Assembly (NCBI GenBank): GCA_902363595.1
Contig: CABJAP010000003.1
Coordinates: forward strand, 186,001-250,000
Source: Clostridia bacterium
Lineage (GTDB): Bacteria; Bacillota; Clostridia; Peptostreptococcales; Anaerovoracaceae
Direction of reading: 5' to 3'
DNA length: 64,000 nt
Shown here: positions 43,264 to 51,836 of the stretch, one piece after another
Layout of the letters: each line of letters opens with the position of its first letter
How positions within the stretch are numbered: the first letter of the stretch is position 1
Position numbers and translations under genes: made by a program
The notes under the pieces: model-generated
What the model was told of the DNA's origin: nothing
Database searches by the model: none
Seen by the model: only the letters and a program-made list of their open reading frames with translations

Positions 43264-44340
43264 CTATAGCAGGCTTTTCACTTCCTGCTGGTGGAGAAAC
43301 AGCGTGCAGCCTCCGTGATGATCCTGCGCACGTTCTTCAATCTCTCGCACCTGTCGGAAAAAGGATGAGGTCAAGATTTTCTCCAAGCCTTCCCGTTTTA
43401 CATTCAACCTGGAAAAAGGCGAAAAGGGACACGGCTCAGCACTGCCTTTGGGACTGATATGAAAAAAGCCCCTCCCTGCAGCCAGACAGCCGCCCATAAA
43501 TTGTTCATCACCGGGAAAAGATAGAATGGCCATATCCTTATATCTTTTTTTCAGGCGCAAGGTCTCTTCCGTCAGCCAGGCTAATTGCTCAGAAGAAAGC
43601 ACCAGCTCTTCCGTTCCTGTCTCTGCTGGAACATATTCTATGTAAAACACCACACCGCATCCTTTTTTTCTCAGTTCGTCAAGATGCTGTTCCCCTGCGA
43701 TCTCATGGACATTCTCGCTGGTCACGGTGATGGAAACGGCGAACAGAATCCCCCGTTCTTTCAGAGCTTCCATCAGGTGCTCAATCTTCTCTGCCACACC
43801 GGCCCCACGGCGCAGATCGGTCCGCTCTTTCCTTCCCTCCACGCTGATCACTGGGATCAGATTGCGATTATCATCAAAAAGGTCCAGATAGCTGTCCTGC
43901 AGCAAGAGCCCATTGGTAAACACCGGAAAGGTCATGTTCTTGTAAGCTGCGGCTGCTTCTAACACATCCCGCCTCAAAAGCGGCTCGCCTCCTGCCAGTA
44001 AAACAAAAGAAACACCCAGCTGGGACGCTTGAGAAAAGACTTTTTCCCACTCCGAATCAGTCAGATCGTCTTCCGGTTCCCCGCTGTCGCAGCACATGCC
44101 GTCTGCCCTGGCATAACATCCGCTGCAATGAAGGTTGCAGGATGATGTAATGCTGGCGATCAGAAAAGGCGGTACATGGAGGCCGGATGCTTCCTTGCTT
44201 TTCCGGATATCCGCGCTTTTTTTCAGCGCAGGTATGAACCCTGCTAAAAACCGTCTTCCTTGTTTATCGGTCAAATAGAATTTCGCCGCTGTGTGGGCGA
44301 TTGCATGTATCCCCTGTTCCATATATTGATTGAGATCCAT
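43264..44340 (-). CDS. radical SAM protein with SPASM-like C-terminus, TetR-linked
   Basis: 358 residues. Cluster motif C68-x3-C72-x2-C75 in SSCNLHCSGCYARADGMC. The C-terminal block FMGGCLAAGRGFFHISPKGSAEPCPF is the cysteine-bearing tail of SPASM/twitch enzymes and closely parallels the tail of the radical SAM protein at 60126. Product unknown; such proteins often modify peptides, cofactors or lipids. It lies 14 bp downstream of a TetR gene, hence co-transcribed and probably repressed by it. Confidence 0.85.
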   Translation of the reverse strand: MDLNQYMEQGIHAIAHTAAKFYLTDKQGRRFLAGFIPALKKSADIRKSKEASGLHVPPFLIASITSSCNLHCSGCYARADGMCCDSGEPEDDLTDSEWEKVFSQASQLGVSFVLLAGGEPLLRRDVLEAAAAYKNMTFPVFTNGLLLQDSYLDLFDDNRNLIPVISVEGRKERTDLRRGAGVAEKIEHLMEALKERGILFAVSITVTSENVHEIAGEQHLDELRKKGCGVVFYIEYVPAETGTEELVLSSEQLAWLTEETLRLKKRYKDMAILSFPGDEQFMGGCLAAGRGFFHISPKGSAEPCPFSPFSRLNVKREGLEKILTSSFFRQVREIEERAQDHHGGCTLFLHQQEVKSLL

Positions 44341-44354
44341 AATATACCCCTTTC

Positions 44355-44978
44355 CTATGCCGAATAACGTTCTCCGAACTGTTTAATATGATCTTCCACA
44401 AGCTTTTTTGCTCGCTCCTTCTGGCCGTTTCCGTCGCAAACGGTCATCATTAAGAAGATCGGTGCGTAAAACTGAATGGCCATCTGCTCCGGATCTCCCT
44501 TTTTGAAATACCCCTTGTCCATCATCTCAGAAAACAGATTGGCCATATACTGAATCACACCGTCCGCCAGATATTGCCGGTACATCTGGGAAAGATCGCT
44601 GTTTCGGTATTGCTCCAGCATCATCATTCTGCGAAAGGCGGAAGCATAGGGGTCCTCCGTCCAATAGCGGAGAATCTCCTTGCCGTAAGTCTGCATATCG
44701 GATATGGACGCCTGGCCGTAAAGATCCGCCATCTGAGAAAACTCCCCGTCAGGAAGTCCCATCGCCTCCATCCGCCTTTCATATTCCTGGTCCATTCGAT
44801 TTATAATGCTCTGAAAAATATCCTGCTTGCTTTGATAATGCTTATACAAGGAACTCTGCCTGATTCCCAGACGATCGGCGATATCCCGAACCGTGACACC
44901 GTCGTAGCCCCGATCTGCGAAAAGCTTCAACGCTTCAGACAGAATCTTTTCTTTTGTGTTACCAGTACTGCGCCCCAT
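44355..44978 (-). CDS. TetR-family regulator of the radical SAM gene
   Basis: 207 residues. HTH near 8-52: KILSEALKLFADRGYDGVTVRDIADRLGIRQSSLYKHYQSKQDIF. The C-terminal domain is of the common TetR ligand type (MDQEYERRMEAMG, YWTEDPYASAFRRMMMLEQYRN). It is the first gene of a two-gene unit with the radical SAM gene. The short upstream region carries two TTTAGCTAA repeats that may be its operators. Confidence 0.9.
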   Translation of the reverse strand: MGRSTGNTKEKILSEALKLFADRGYDGVTVRDIADRLGIRQSSLYKHYQSKQDIFQSIINRMDQEYERRMEAMGLPDGEFSQMADLYGQASISDMQTYGKEILRYWTEDPYASAFRRMMMLEQYRNSDLSQMYRQYLADGVIQYMANLFSEMMDKGYFKKGDPEQMAIQFYAPIFLMMTVCDGNGQKERAKKLVEDHIKQFGERYSA

Positions 44979-44990
44979 GACCTCCTCCTT

Positions 44991-45025
44991 TTTAGCTAAC
45001 GTTTGTTCGCTTATAGTTTAGCTAA
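44991..45025. promoter_or_regulatory. paired TTTAGCTAA sites, TetR operator candidate
   Basis: TTTAGCTAA occurs at 44991-44999 and 45017-45025, 26 bp apart start to start, directly upstream of the tetR start codon at 44978. Each core TTAGCTAA is itself palindromic. Confidence 0.5.
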
Positions 45026-45063
45026 TACCTGTTCTCCTGTCAAGAAAAAATTGCTTGCCACAG

Positions 45064-45100
45064 AAAAAGCGCTGCTATCAGCCGATAGCCTGCGCTTTTT
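45064..45100 (-). terminator. hairpin terminator after feoB
   Basis: AAAAAGCG (45064-45071) pairs with CGCTTTTT (45093-45100); an inner CTATC/GATAG pairing extends the stem. It follows the feoB stop (45127) on the minus strand. Confidence 0.75.
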
Positions 45101-45126
45101 GGTTTACCATAATCGAAGGGTTTTAT

Positions 45127-47166
45127 CTAAAAAAGAAACAGCGACGCGATCTGATAAACACCAAAGGTCACTGCCCAAGCAACCACAATTTGGAAAATTG
45201 CTGTCTGCACCATTTTCCCTGTGCTGCCGGTTTCCTTTTTCACCGTTGCCAGCGTTGCCGCGCAGGGCGTATACAGCAGACAGAACAGCATCATGCAAAA
45301 GGCATTCAGCGGCCCAAATCCCATGTCTGAAAGTTCCTGGCTCAGCTGTGACATTCCGCCGCCTCCCAGATTTTCCAGTCCAAAGAGTACGATGAAGCTG
45401 GACACGACAACTTCCTTTGCCGATATTCCGGCGATCAGCGCTACGCCGACCTGCCAGAAACCCAATCCCACCGGCGCCAGAACCGGAACCAGCACGGCGC
45501 CGATCTTTGCGCCGAAGCTATCGGTCATATCCGCAGCATATCCGGAAGGGCCCAGATTGAGCAGGAACCACATGATGATCGATGCGATAAAAATCACAGT
45601 CCCCGCTTTGGTCAAATAGCTTTTGACCTTTTCCCAAACATAGATGGACACAGTTCGGATACTGGGCATTTTGTATTCCGGAAGCTCGATCAGCAGCAGG
45701 TCTTCCCGTTCTTCCCGGTCAAACCGGTGCAGGACAAGGGCGACCAGAATTGCTACCACAATCCCGATCAAATACATGGAATAAGCCACCAGCATCGCAT
45801 GGTTTTCGAAAAACATGCCTGAAAAAAGAATATAAATGGGCAGTCTTGCACTACACGACATAAAGGGCGTAATCAGCATGATCCGGTACCGATCTTTTTG
45901 GCTTTCCAGTACGCGGGAAGCCATCAGCGCCGGCACGGTACAGCCGAATCCCAGAATCATGGGGATGAAGGCTCTGCCCGAAAGTCCCAGCCGCCCCATC
46001 ATGCCGTTCATCACATAGGCCACTCTTGACATATACCCGCTGTCTTCAAGAAATGCCAGAGCCAAAAATAGAATGGCAATATTGGGCAAAAATGAGACGA
46101 TACCGCCTACCCCAGCAATAATCCCATCGATCACCAATGAAGTCAGTCCCTTTCCGGCGCCTGCCGCCGCAAGCCCCGCAGCTGCCCCATCCGAACCCCA
46201 GCCGATAAAGGTCTCCAGGTACCCTTTCATCCAATCGCCGATGGTAAAAGTCAGGAAAAACACCAGTGCCATGATCCCCAAAAACACGGGAATTTCCAGC
46301 CAATTATTGAGCAGAATATTGTCCGCCTTATCGGTGATAGCTGCTTTCCGGTCTTTGTTCACCAGCACTTCTGATATAATCTCTTCTATAAAATCATATT
46401 TTTCGTTGATAATATCGCTTTCATAGCTTCGATCCAGCACCTGAGGCAGGTCAACGGGATACTTTTCACAAATTTCCTTATCGCTTTCCAGCAGCTTGAT
46501 CGCATACCATCGATAGTTTTCCAGCCGGGGATACCGCTGGGAAAGCCGCTGGCAGAGCAAGTCGATCTTTTCCTCGAGATCGTCACTGTAAACCATCGCA
46601 TACTTTTCGTGCTTTTCTTCTTTGCTCATGCCGCAGTCATGGTGATGGATCAGCCTGTCGGCCCGCTTTTCCTCTTTATGATGGGCAATTGCGTGGAGCA
46701 GGATATTCAGCCCTTTGCGCTTCTGCGCGGATACTGGAATAACCGGGATTCCCAGCATTTCCGGTAGCCTGTGAAGGTCAATTTCCATACCCCGTTTAGC
46801 CACAATGTCCATCATATTGAGGGCCATCACCACCGGCTTTCCCAGCTCTAAAAGCTGCAGAGTCAGGTAAAGATTGCGTTCCAATGCCGAAGCGTCCACC
46901 ACATCCACGATTACGTCCACTTCATCACTGAGTATGTATTGTCTGGAAACCTGCTCTTCCATGGTATAAGAGGTCAGACTGTATGTTCCCGGCAAGTCCA
47001 CCAGCTTGTAAGCACTCTCGTGATACTGCATGGCCCCTTCGACCTTTTCCACAGTAACGCCGGGCCAATTTGCCACTTTCAGGTTAGCTCCGGTAAAAGC
47101 ATTGAAAAGCGTGGTTTTACCGCAATTGGGATTTCCAATAAAACCTACGGTCATTTCATTTTCCAT
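45127..47166 (-). CDS. feoB: ferrous iron transport protein B
   Basis: 679 residues. N-terminal GTPase: G1 GNPNCGKTT (about 12-20), G3 DLPGTYS, G4 ALNMMD, then a four-helix guanine-dissociation region and a membrane part with two Gate domains and about nine to ten helices. Family knowledge: main Fe2+ importer of anaerobes. GGGAGGTG precedes the ATG and overlaps the feoA stop region. FeoC is not encoded nearby. Iron supply fits the many iron-sulfur and radical SAM proteins in the window. Confidence 0.97.
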   Translation of the reverse strand: MENEMTVGFIGNPNCGKTTLFNAFTGANLKVANWPGVTVEKVEGAMQYHESAYKLVDLPGTYSLTSYTMEEQVSRQYILSDEVDVIVDVVDASALERNLYLTLQLLELGKPVVMALNMMDIVAKRGMEIDLHRLPEMLGIPVIPVSAQKRKGLNILLHAIAHHKEEKRADRLIHHHDCGMSKEEKHEKYAMVYSDDLEEKIDLLCQRLSQRYPRLENYRWYAIKLLESDKEICEKYPVDLPQVLDRSYESDIINEKYDFIEEIISEVLVNKDRKAAITDKADNILLNNWLEIPVFLGIMALVFFLTFTIGDWMKGYLETFIGWGSDGAAAGLAAAGAGKGLTSLVIDGIIAGVGGIVSFLPNIAILFLALAFLEDSGYMSRVAYVMNGMMGRLGLSGRAFIPMILGFGCTVPALMASRVLESQKDRYRIMLITPFMSCSARLPIYILFSGMFFENHAMLVAYSMYLIGIVVAILVALVLHRFDREEREDLLLIELPEYKMPSIRTVSIYVWEKVKSYLTKAGTVIFIASIIMWFLLNLGPSGYAADMTDSFGAKIGAVLVPVLAPVGLGFWQVGVALIAGISAKEVVVSSFIVLFGLENLGGGGMSQLSQELSDMGFGPLNAFCMMLFCLLYTPCAATLATVKKETGSTGKMVQTAIFQIVVAWAVTFGVYQIASLFLF

Positions 47167-47169
47167 ATC

Positions 47170-47391
47170 TTACACCTCCCTGACCTTAATCCTTGAGGTC
47201 ACGCCGTGTCCGACGGCAAAACGGGTGCCCCGCAGCATCATAACCATCGTTCCCCGCCTCTTTTTATGAATCAACTGGACCCGGGTCCCCTTTATCATTC
47301 CCAGCGCTTCCATCCGCTTTTCCAGCTGGGCCGGTAGAGCGGTTTCTTCTATTACATAAATTTTGCCGATACTGCCTTTGTCTAATGTCAT
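47170..47391 (-). CDS. feoA: ferrous iron transport protein A
   Basis: 73 residues with the SH3-like FeoA fold (MTLDKGSIGKIYVIEETALPAQLEKRMEALGMIKGTRVQLIHKKRRGTMVMMLRGTRFAVGHGVTSRI). It is the cytoplasmic partner of FeoB. First gene of feoAB; a dyad at 47435-47452 in its leader may bind an iron- or manganese-responsive repressor. Confidence 0.95.
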   Translation of the reverse strand: MTLDKGSIGKIYVIEETALPAQLEKRMEALGMIKGTRVQLIHKKRRGTMVMMLRGTRFAVGHGVTSRIKVREV

Positions 47392-47434
47392 AACATCCTC
47401 TCACTATTCGATCATTTCAACTGTTTTTCACAGG

Positions 47435-47452
47435 TGTTAGCCACGTCTAACA
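47435..47452. promoter_or_regulatory. metalloregulator operator candidate upstream of feoAB
   Basis: TGTTAG-CCACGT-CTAACA is a perfect dyad, about 45 bp before feoA and just downstream of a TACAAT -10 on the minus strand. It resembles DtxR/MntR-family sites (TTAGG-type half-sites) more than a Fur box. Confidence 0.5.
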
Positions 47453-47735
47453 TTAAGAATTGTACCGCATTTTTTTATGATTGTATACACTTTTCAGCAA
47501 TTTTTTTTATACATTTCCTGTTGTTTTGAACAAAGCGGTGTGACTCCAGGCATCTGAAAGCGATTTTCAGTTTTTTTGCCGATTCCTATTCGAAATGCCC
47601 TGATTTGGATGCGATGTCCATAAAAAATCCGGGCATTTTACTGTTTTCCCAGCGAAAGCGGTCTGCGCCTCTGTTCCGTCCTGGTTTTCCAGCAGGATCT
47701 CGCTTCCACAGCCGAGGCCGCGTAAAAAAAGAGCT
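47453..47735. other. gap between feoA and the anti-sigma gene
   Basis: AT-rich promoter region of feoAB, then a hairpin with 14-bp arms, 13 matching (47593-47606 with 47625-47638). No supported gene; a 64-codon open frame at 47567-47761 lacks a ribosome binding site and family features. Confidence 0.55.
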
Positions 47736-47766
47736 GCTGCATGAAAATCAATTTGCTCCATGCAGC
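47736..47766 (-). terminator. terminator of the sigma/anti-sigma operon
   Basis: GCTGCATG (47736-47743) pairs with CATGCAGC (47759-47766); on the minus strand it is followed within 5 nt by seven T. It lies 48 bp after the anti-sigma stop. Confidence 0.75.
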
Positions 47767-47813
47767 GCCCTGTTTTTCCGTCCCATGCTGGTAATCTTGC
47801 TTTTCTTAATTCA

Positions 47814-48779
47814 TTATTTTAGCTGCTTCAAATCCAACTGCTCAATCATGGTTTCCAGCTTCTTTTTACTGTAAGGTCCTTTCCCTTCTTTCAGCTCGTC
47901 GGCCATGCACATGGTGACTACATAATTTCCTGCCGGAATGACCACTTCATAAATTTCCGACTGATTATCATCTTCCTTGGTGCCGTCCTGGTACATGGAA
48001 CACTTCACCGTATATCCCGATTTGGTTACATAATCCCATTGTTCCACGTTTTTAACATCGTCAGAAAGACTCAGGGCCAATCCGTTGATTCCACTGAACA
48101 CGTCGTTGGGCGTGCAGCTAAAGTCACAATAGGTGTTTCCATCCATTATGATACTGACAGAACCGTTTTCCGTATAAGAATACTGACCTTTACCGTTGTC
48201 TGGGAAACTTCCCAGGAAGTTGCCGGTTCCCGACTTTTCAAATGTCTCAGCGGCAGTCTTTGTGAAGATGTCTTTTTCATCGTATTTCAGGTTGTATTTC
48301 TTACACAGTTCCGCTGCTTTTTCCGGGGCAAATGAATGCCGGGTATAGCTTTCATCCGTCATCGCGCCTTTAGTGGCTGCGGCCTGTTCCTGGGACAGTT
48401 TTTTCAATTCTTCAGGCGGCAGATTTTCCACATATTCACGATATTCCTTCATGGCTTTGTATTGATTGCTGTCTTTCAGAGAAACCGTCTGAGTCTCTTC
48501 ACCCAGATAAATTACCTTGCCAAAACCGAAAAGCTCCGTCGCATAGGCGACCGCTCCGAAGGCCAAAAGCCCCACCAAAGCCGCTGCCAGAATACACACC
48601 CTCCGGCTGCGTGATCTTTTTTTGCCAGGCATTGCGCGGCCCTCCTTTTCGTTTTGAATTTTTCTTAATACGCCGCAGGTAATAGCCTCTGCTTCCGTCC
48701 GCTCCAGTTTCTCCGTCCCGATCTTATCACACACTTGTTCTTCTTCAACGCTTGCCATTAATTCATATAGCTTTGTCAT
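47814..48779 (-). CDS. membrane anti-sigma factor, partner of the ECF sigma factor
   Basis: 321 residues: a cytoplasmic N-terminus of about 75 residues, basic KKRSRSRR, one membrane segment (about 61-80) and a large extracytoplasmic domain of about 230 residues of no recognised family. Its position directly after an ECF sigma gene with a 17-bp overlap, and the single-span topology, mark it as the cognate anti-sigma factor. The signal sensed by the outer domain is unknown. Confidence 0.82.
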   Translation of the reverse strand: MTKLYELMASVEEEQVCDKIGTEKLERTEAEAITCGVLRKIQNEKEGRAMPGKKRSRSRRVCILAAALVGLLAFGAVAYATELFGFGKVIYLGEETQTVSLKDSNQYKAMKEYREYVENLPPEELKKLSQEQAAATKGAMTDESYTRHSFAPEKAAELCKKYNLKYDEKDIFTKTAAETFEKSGTGNFLGSFPDNGKGQYSYTENGSVSIIMDGNTYCDFSCTPNDVFSGINGLALSLSDDVKNVEQWDYVTKSGYTVKCSMYQDGTKEDDNQSEIYEVVIPAGNYVVTMCMADELKEGKGPYSKKKLETMIEQLDLKQLK

Positions 48780-49329
48780 GTAAAACTCCCCTCTCTGTCA
48801 ACACACGTCTCAGCGCCGCTTTTCTGCGGTGGAGAATGTTCTCCACTTTTTTCGGCGCCAGACAAAGTTTTTCTGCGATCTCTTTTATCGATAAAAAGTA
48901 GAAATGGCGCAGGACGAAAACGCTTCGGTCCGGTTCTTCCATCTCAGAAACCGCCTGCCTTACCAGTTGCTCGTTGTGCTTTTTGGCAAGATCGGATTCC
49001 AAATCCACAGACAAATCTGCCACATCGTAGTCGTTCATGTCCATGGGGATTTCCTTTGCCTGTTTGCGCAGACGGTCCAGCGAAACGCTTCTGGCCAGCA
49101 TTGTGATATAGGTCTTGAGACTGGCGTTTTTCTTTTCATCGAACCGGTCGGCATATTTCCACAATTTGACGAAGGTATCGCTTACCGCTTCCTCCACATC
49201 CTCCTGTCCGCAGTATCGCAGCACGCTGCGGCATACGGCTTTTACCTTGCCGCCGTATTCTTCCACTGCTGCGGCGATTCCCCGTTCCGGATCCGTTTTT
49301 ATCATTTCGATCAGTGTTCTATCCTTCAT
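48763..49329 (-). CDS. ECF-type RNA polymerase sigma factor
   Basis: 188 residues from the ATG at 49327-49329 (GGAGG five bases before). Region 2 (about 25-95; CGQEDVEEAVSDTFVKLWKYADRFDEKKNASLKTYITMLARSVSLDRLRKQ) and region 4 (about 130-180; EPDRSVFVLRHFYFLSIKEIAEKLCLAPKKVENILHRRKAALRR) are clear. Overlaps the anti-sigma gene. Probably autoregulated; a TATAAT lies upstream on the minus strand at 49365-49370. Confidence 0.93.
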   Translation of the reverse strand: MKDRTLIEMIKTDPERGIAAAVEEYGGKVKAVCRSVLRYCGQEDVEEAVSDTFVKLWKYADRFDEKKNASLKTYITMLARSVSLDRLRKQAKEIPMDMNDYDVADLSVDLESDLAKKHNEQLVRQAVSEMEEPDRSVFVLRHFYFLSIKEIAEKLCLAPKKVENILHRRKAALRRVLTERGVLHDKAI

Positions 49330-49364
49330 TTTATCCTCCACACATTGAAGACGTCTTTCACCCT

Positions 49365-49370
49365 ATTATA
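49365..49370 (-). promoter_or_regulatory. -10 element before the ECF sigma gene
   Basis: TATAAT on the minus strand, 36 bp before the start codon. GTGAAAGA occurs on both sides of it (about 49352-49359 and 49387-49394), which may belong to an ECF-specific promoter or a regulator site. Confidence 0.4.
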
Positions 49371-49507
49371 CGTGACCTGGGCGATCTTTCACTCAAACTT
49401 TCTTCCATCTTTTTGTTTTTTGTCTTCCAGTTTGCATTTCCCGGCTTCGGTGGTATACTAATTGGGTGGAAAAAACAAAACCTTGCTGATAAAGGAGCAT
49501 TTTAACT

Positions 49508-49888
49508 ATGATAGATGTAAATCATATGGACAACATCTTTGGCCGCTTATCACGTTCCAAATTCAGAAGCGGTTTTTCACTGAAAGAAAAAGACTTGAAC
49601 TATATCGCAGCAAAAGGGCTGGATACGATTCGCAGCCACGCATATGATTTTGTGGGCAAACGGCTGGCGCCGGCAGTCATCGCCAATGACGGCAAACAGA
49701 CGCCCATGCGGGGTCATCCTGTTTTTATCGCCCAGCACGCCACGGCCACCTGCTGCCGGGGCTGCCTGCAAAAGTGGCACCGCATACCCGCTGGCGTTCA
49801 GCTGACTCAGGCGCAGCAGGATTATATCGTGGATGTAATCCTAGCATGGATTGTAAAGCAGATTAGCGATAAGAGAATGGACCGTTAG
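49508..49888 (+). CDS. DUF4186 family protein
   Basis: 126 residues, AAAGGAG before the ATG. Recognised by RLSRSKFRSGFSLKEKDLNYIAAKGLDTIRSHAYDFVGKRLAPA and a cysteine/histidine block GHPVFIAQHATATCCRGCLQKWHRIPAG, which may bind a metal. Function unknown. It lies 18 bp before an EamA transporter, so they may be co-transcribed. Confidence 0.88.
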   Translation: MIDVNHMDNIFGRLSRSKFRSGFSLKEKDLNYIAAKGLDTIRSHAYDFVGKRLAPAVIANDGKQTPMRGHPVFIAQHATATCCRGCLQKWHRIPAGVQLTQAQQDYIVDVILAWIVKQISDKRMDR

Positions 49889-49906
49889 AGAGGAGATGAT
49901 ACCGTT

Positions 49907-50782
49907 ATGGCACCAATGAGTGATAAAAAGAAAGCAATTATATTTATTATCTGTTCGGCGTTTTTCTTTGCCTTGATGAATATGTTCGTGCGGATGTCAG
50001 GCGATCTGCCTTCTGTTCAAAAGAGCTTTTTCCGAAATTTTGTAGCCTTTTTCTTCGCCCTCATCATACTCATCCGCTCCAAAGAGGGGTTTTCTTTTGA
50101 CAAAAAAAATCTGCCGGTTTTCATCGCCAGAGCGGGTTTTGGCACGCTGGGTATACTTTGCAATTTTTATGCGGTCGATCACTTGCTCTTGTCCGATGCT
50201 TCAATTTTGAACAAGCTGTCTCCGTTCTTTGCCATTGTCTGCTCCTATTTCATTCTCAAGGAGAAAATAAAGCCGGTCCAAGCTGCCGCTGTGGCCATTG
50301 CTTTCTGTGGTGCGCTGCTGGTGGTCAAGCCAGGCTTTTCCGTGGCCGGTGCTTTGATTCCGTCGCTCATTGGAGTGGCCGGCGGATTCTGTGCAGGCAT
50401 CGCCTATACTTACGTCCGGGTACTGGGGCAGCGGGGTGAACGGGGTCCCTTTATCGTCCTTTTCTTCTCCGCTTTTTCCTGTATCGTGACGCTGCCATTT
50501 TTAATTTTTGACTTTCATCCAATGTCAGCTGCCCAGGTCATTACTCTTCTGCTTGCCGGACTTTCCGCAGCGGGCGGCCAGTTCACCATCACTGCGGCCT
50601 ATACCCACGCTCCCGCACGGGAGGTCTCAGTCTTTGATTACACGCAGATTGTCTTTGCGGCCGGCCTGGGATTCTTCTTCTTTGGACAAATCCCAGACCT
50701 CTGGAGCATCCTAGGCTACATCATCATCTCCGGCGTGGCAGTCGCAATGTTTTTGTATAACATTCTGCCCGGCAAGCGATAG
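49907..50782 (+). CDS. EamA/DMT-family transporter
   Basis: 291 residues with ten membrane segments in two EamA repeats (about 8-140 and 150-285). Family knowledge: drug/metabolite exporters. The gene's last nine codons, coding Y-N-I-L-P-G-K-R and the stop, lie inside a 28-bp sequence that is repeated exactly 92 bp further on (50847-50874), so the 3' end was either supplied by a repeat or duplicated into the gap. Confidence 0.92.
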   Translation: MAPMSDKKKAIIFIICSAFFFALMNMFVRMSGDLPSVQKSFFRNFVAFFFALIILIRSKEGFSFDKKNLPVFIARAGFGTLGILCNFYAVDHLLLSDASILNKLSPFFAIVCSYFILKEKIKPVQAAAVAIAFCGALLVVKPGFSVAGALIPSLIGVAGGFCAGIAYTYVRVLGQRGERGPFIVLFFSAFSCIVTLPFLIFDFHPMSAAQVITLLLAGLSAAGGQFTITAAYTHAPAREVSVFDYTQIVFAAGLGFFFFGQIPDLWSILGYIIISGVAVAMFLYNILPGKR

Positions 50783-50874
50783 CGAGCCGCATGGCAGAAT
50801 TTATGCCAGAAAACCCAGCGAACACCGTGAGCGCGTGGTTTTCATCGTATAACATTCTGCCCGGCAAGCGATAG
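50755..50874. repeat. 28-bp direct repeat spanning the EamA gene 3' end
   Basis: Identical copies at 50755-50782 and 50847-50874; both start GTATAACATTCTGCCCGG and end in GCGATAG. The first also forms a hairpin with GGCAGAAT downstream. Together with the diverged repeat at 50924 this fills the 409-bp gap to the ABC permease. Confidence 0.75.
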
Positions 50875-50923
50875 GTAGCCGGGGCACGGAAACGCACTTC
50901 GAACCAGTCGGGCAGCGGATTGC

Positions 50924-51058
50924 GGAAAACTTCTGCGAGACTTTGCATTATTTACGCAAAGTTGTGGGTTTGCGGGGCCTGAGATTGAGAAATGACCTGG
51001 CTGGCTGCTGAAAGTTCATTTCAAGAGGCCGCGGCCGTTGAAAACTGCGTAAATTCCG
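50924..51058. repeat. diverged composite intergenic repeat, copy D
   Basis: Ordered blocks shared with 30533-30676 (GGAAAA, TTTACGCAA, GTGGGTTTGCGG, CTGA, TTCAAG, CGTTGAAAAC, GTAAATT). Here the blocks ATTTACGCA (near 50950) and TGCGTAAAT (near 51046) are inverted repeats, so the element could fold on itself over about 100 nt. Confidence 0.6.
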
Positions 51059-51102
51059 GATAATTTTTTCGCTTTTTTCCCGAAATCTTTTTCATCCAGA
51101 AA

Positions 51103-51149
51103 AAAGATCGGCATTGGTATCAAAACAAGATGATTCCAAGCCGATCTTT
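51103..51149 (-). terminator. terminator of the GntR-ABC operon
   Basis: AAAGATCGGC (51103-51112) pairs with GCCGATCTTT (51140-51149), extended by TTGG/CCAA. On the minus strand the stem is followed by a T-tract. It lies 43 bp after the permease stop. Confidence 0.8.
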
Positions 51150-51191
51150 GATAATTTTTCCGATTAACTGATCCCGATCGAAAAGCGCCTC

Positions 51192-51836
51192 TTAAAATTC
51201 TTTACGTTCCAGGATTCCGACACTGCTCTTATAAGAAATCGCCAGGGCAGCCAGCACCACAATTGCAACAATTCCTCCAATCTGCGCGGTTCCCATACCT
51301 TCCAGGGAATTCACGATCTTGCCCAAATCCGCATGGTTGATAAGCACCTGCATGCAGGCAATGACCGCCGCGATTAAAACCAAAATGGCAATCTTGCCTT
51401 TCTGACCTCCAAATTTAATCTGTACCGGAATCATGACAGCTTGCAGCAAAAGGAATACGATCAAAGCTCCGGCAAACATGATATACAAGCTGTCAATATC
51501 AGACTGCCCGCTGACAGCTCCCACAATCAGCGCCAAGACAATTGCAATTGCCCAGCCAATCAGTCCGGTCACGAATCCAAAGATATACTTGGCCCTGACA
51601 TAGGTCCTGCGGGAAGCAGGCAGCGTAAACAAGTACGCGAATCCATTATCCACCTCATCGTAGGCAATGGTGTTCAAAACCAAAACAGCTGCAATCACTG
51701 TAATATAGCTGATGATAAACGACGTACTGGCCTCGCCTCCCCAAAAAGCCATAATTACGGCTACAAACAGCATCAGCGCAATTAATATTTTTGCCTCTTT
51801 CAGCGTATAAAAATCTTTTAGCAGCATCGCTTTCAT
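51192..51836 (-). CDS. ABC-2 transporter permease (YtrC/D-like)
   Basis: 214 residues from the ATG at 51834-51836, which overlaps the ATPase stop by 4 bp; this decides against a longer reading. Six membrane segments. Hydrophobic protein of the ABC-2 group found in GntR(YtrA)-ABC operons; probable role in exporting or sensing cell-wall-active compounds. Substrate unknown. Confidence 0.88.
   Translation of the reverse strand: MKAMLLKDFYTLKEAKILIALMLFVAVIMAFWGGEASTSFIISYITVIAAVLVLNTIAYDEVDNGFAYLFTLPASRRTYVRAKYIFGFVTGLIGWAIAIVLALIVGAVSGQSDIDSLYIMFAGALIVFLLLQAVMIPVQIKFGGQKGKIAILVLIAAVIACMQVLINHADLGKIVNSLEGMGTAQIGGIVAIVVLAALAISYKSSVGILERKEF

Noticed and set aside
47567-47761. 64-codon minus-strand open frame downstream of the anti-sigma gene
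   Set aside because: Covers the terminator hairpin and lacks a ribosome binding site and family features.
50755-50874. CRISPR array
   Set aside because: Only two copies of the 28-mer, one overlapping a gene's coding end, and no cas genes in the window.
50724-50948. 74-codon minus-strand open frame in the gap after the EamA gene
   Set aside because: It lies across the direct repeats, reads them in different frames, has no ribosome binding site and no recognised domain.
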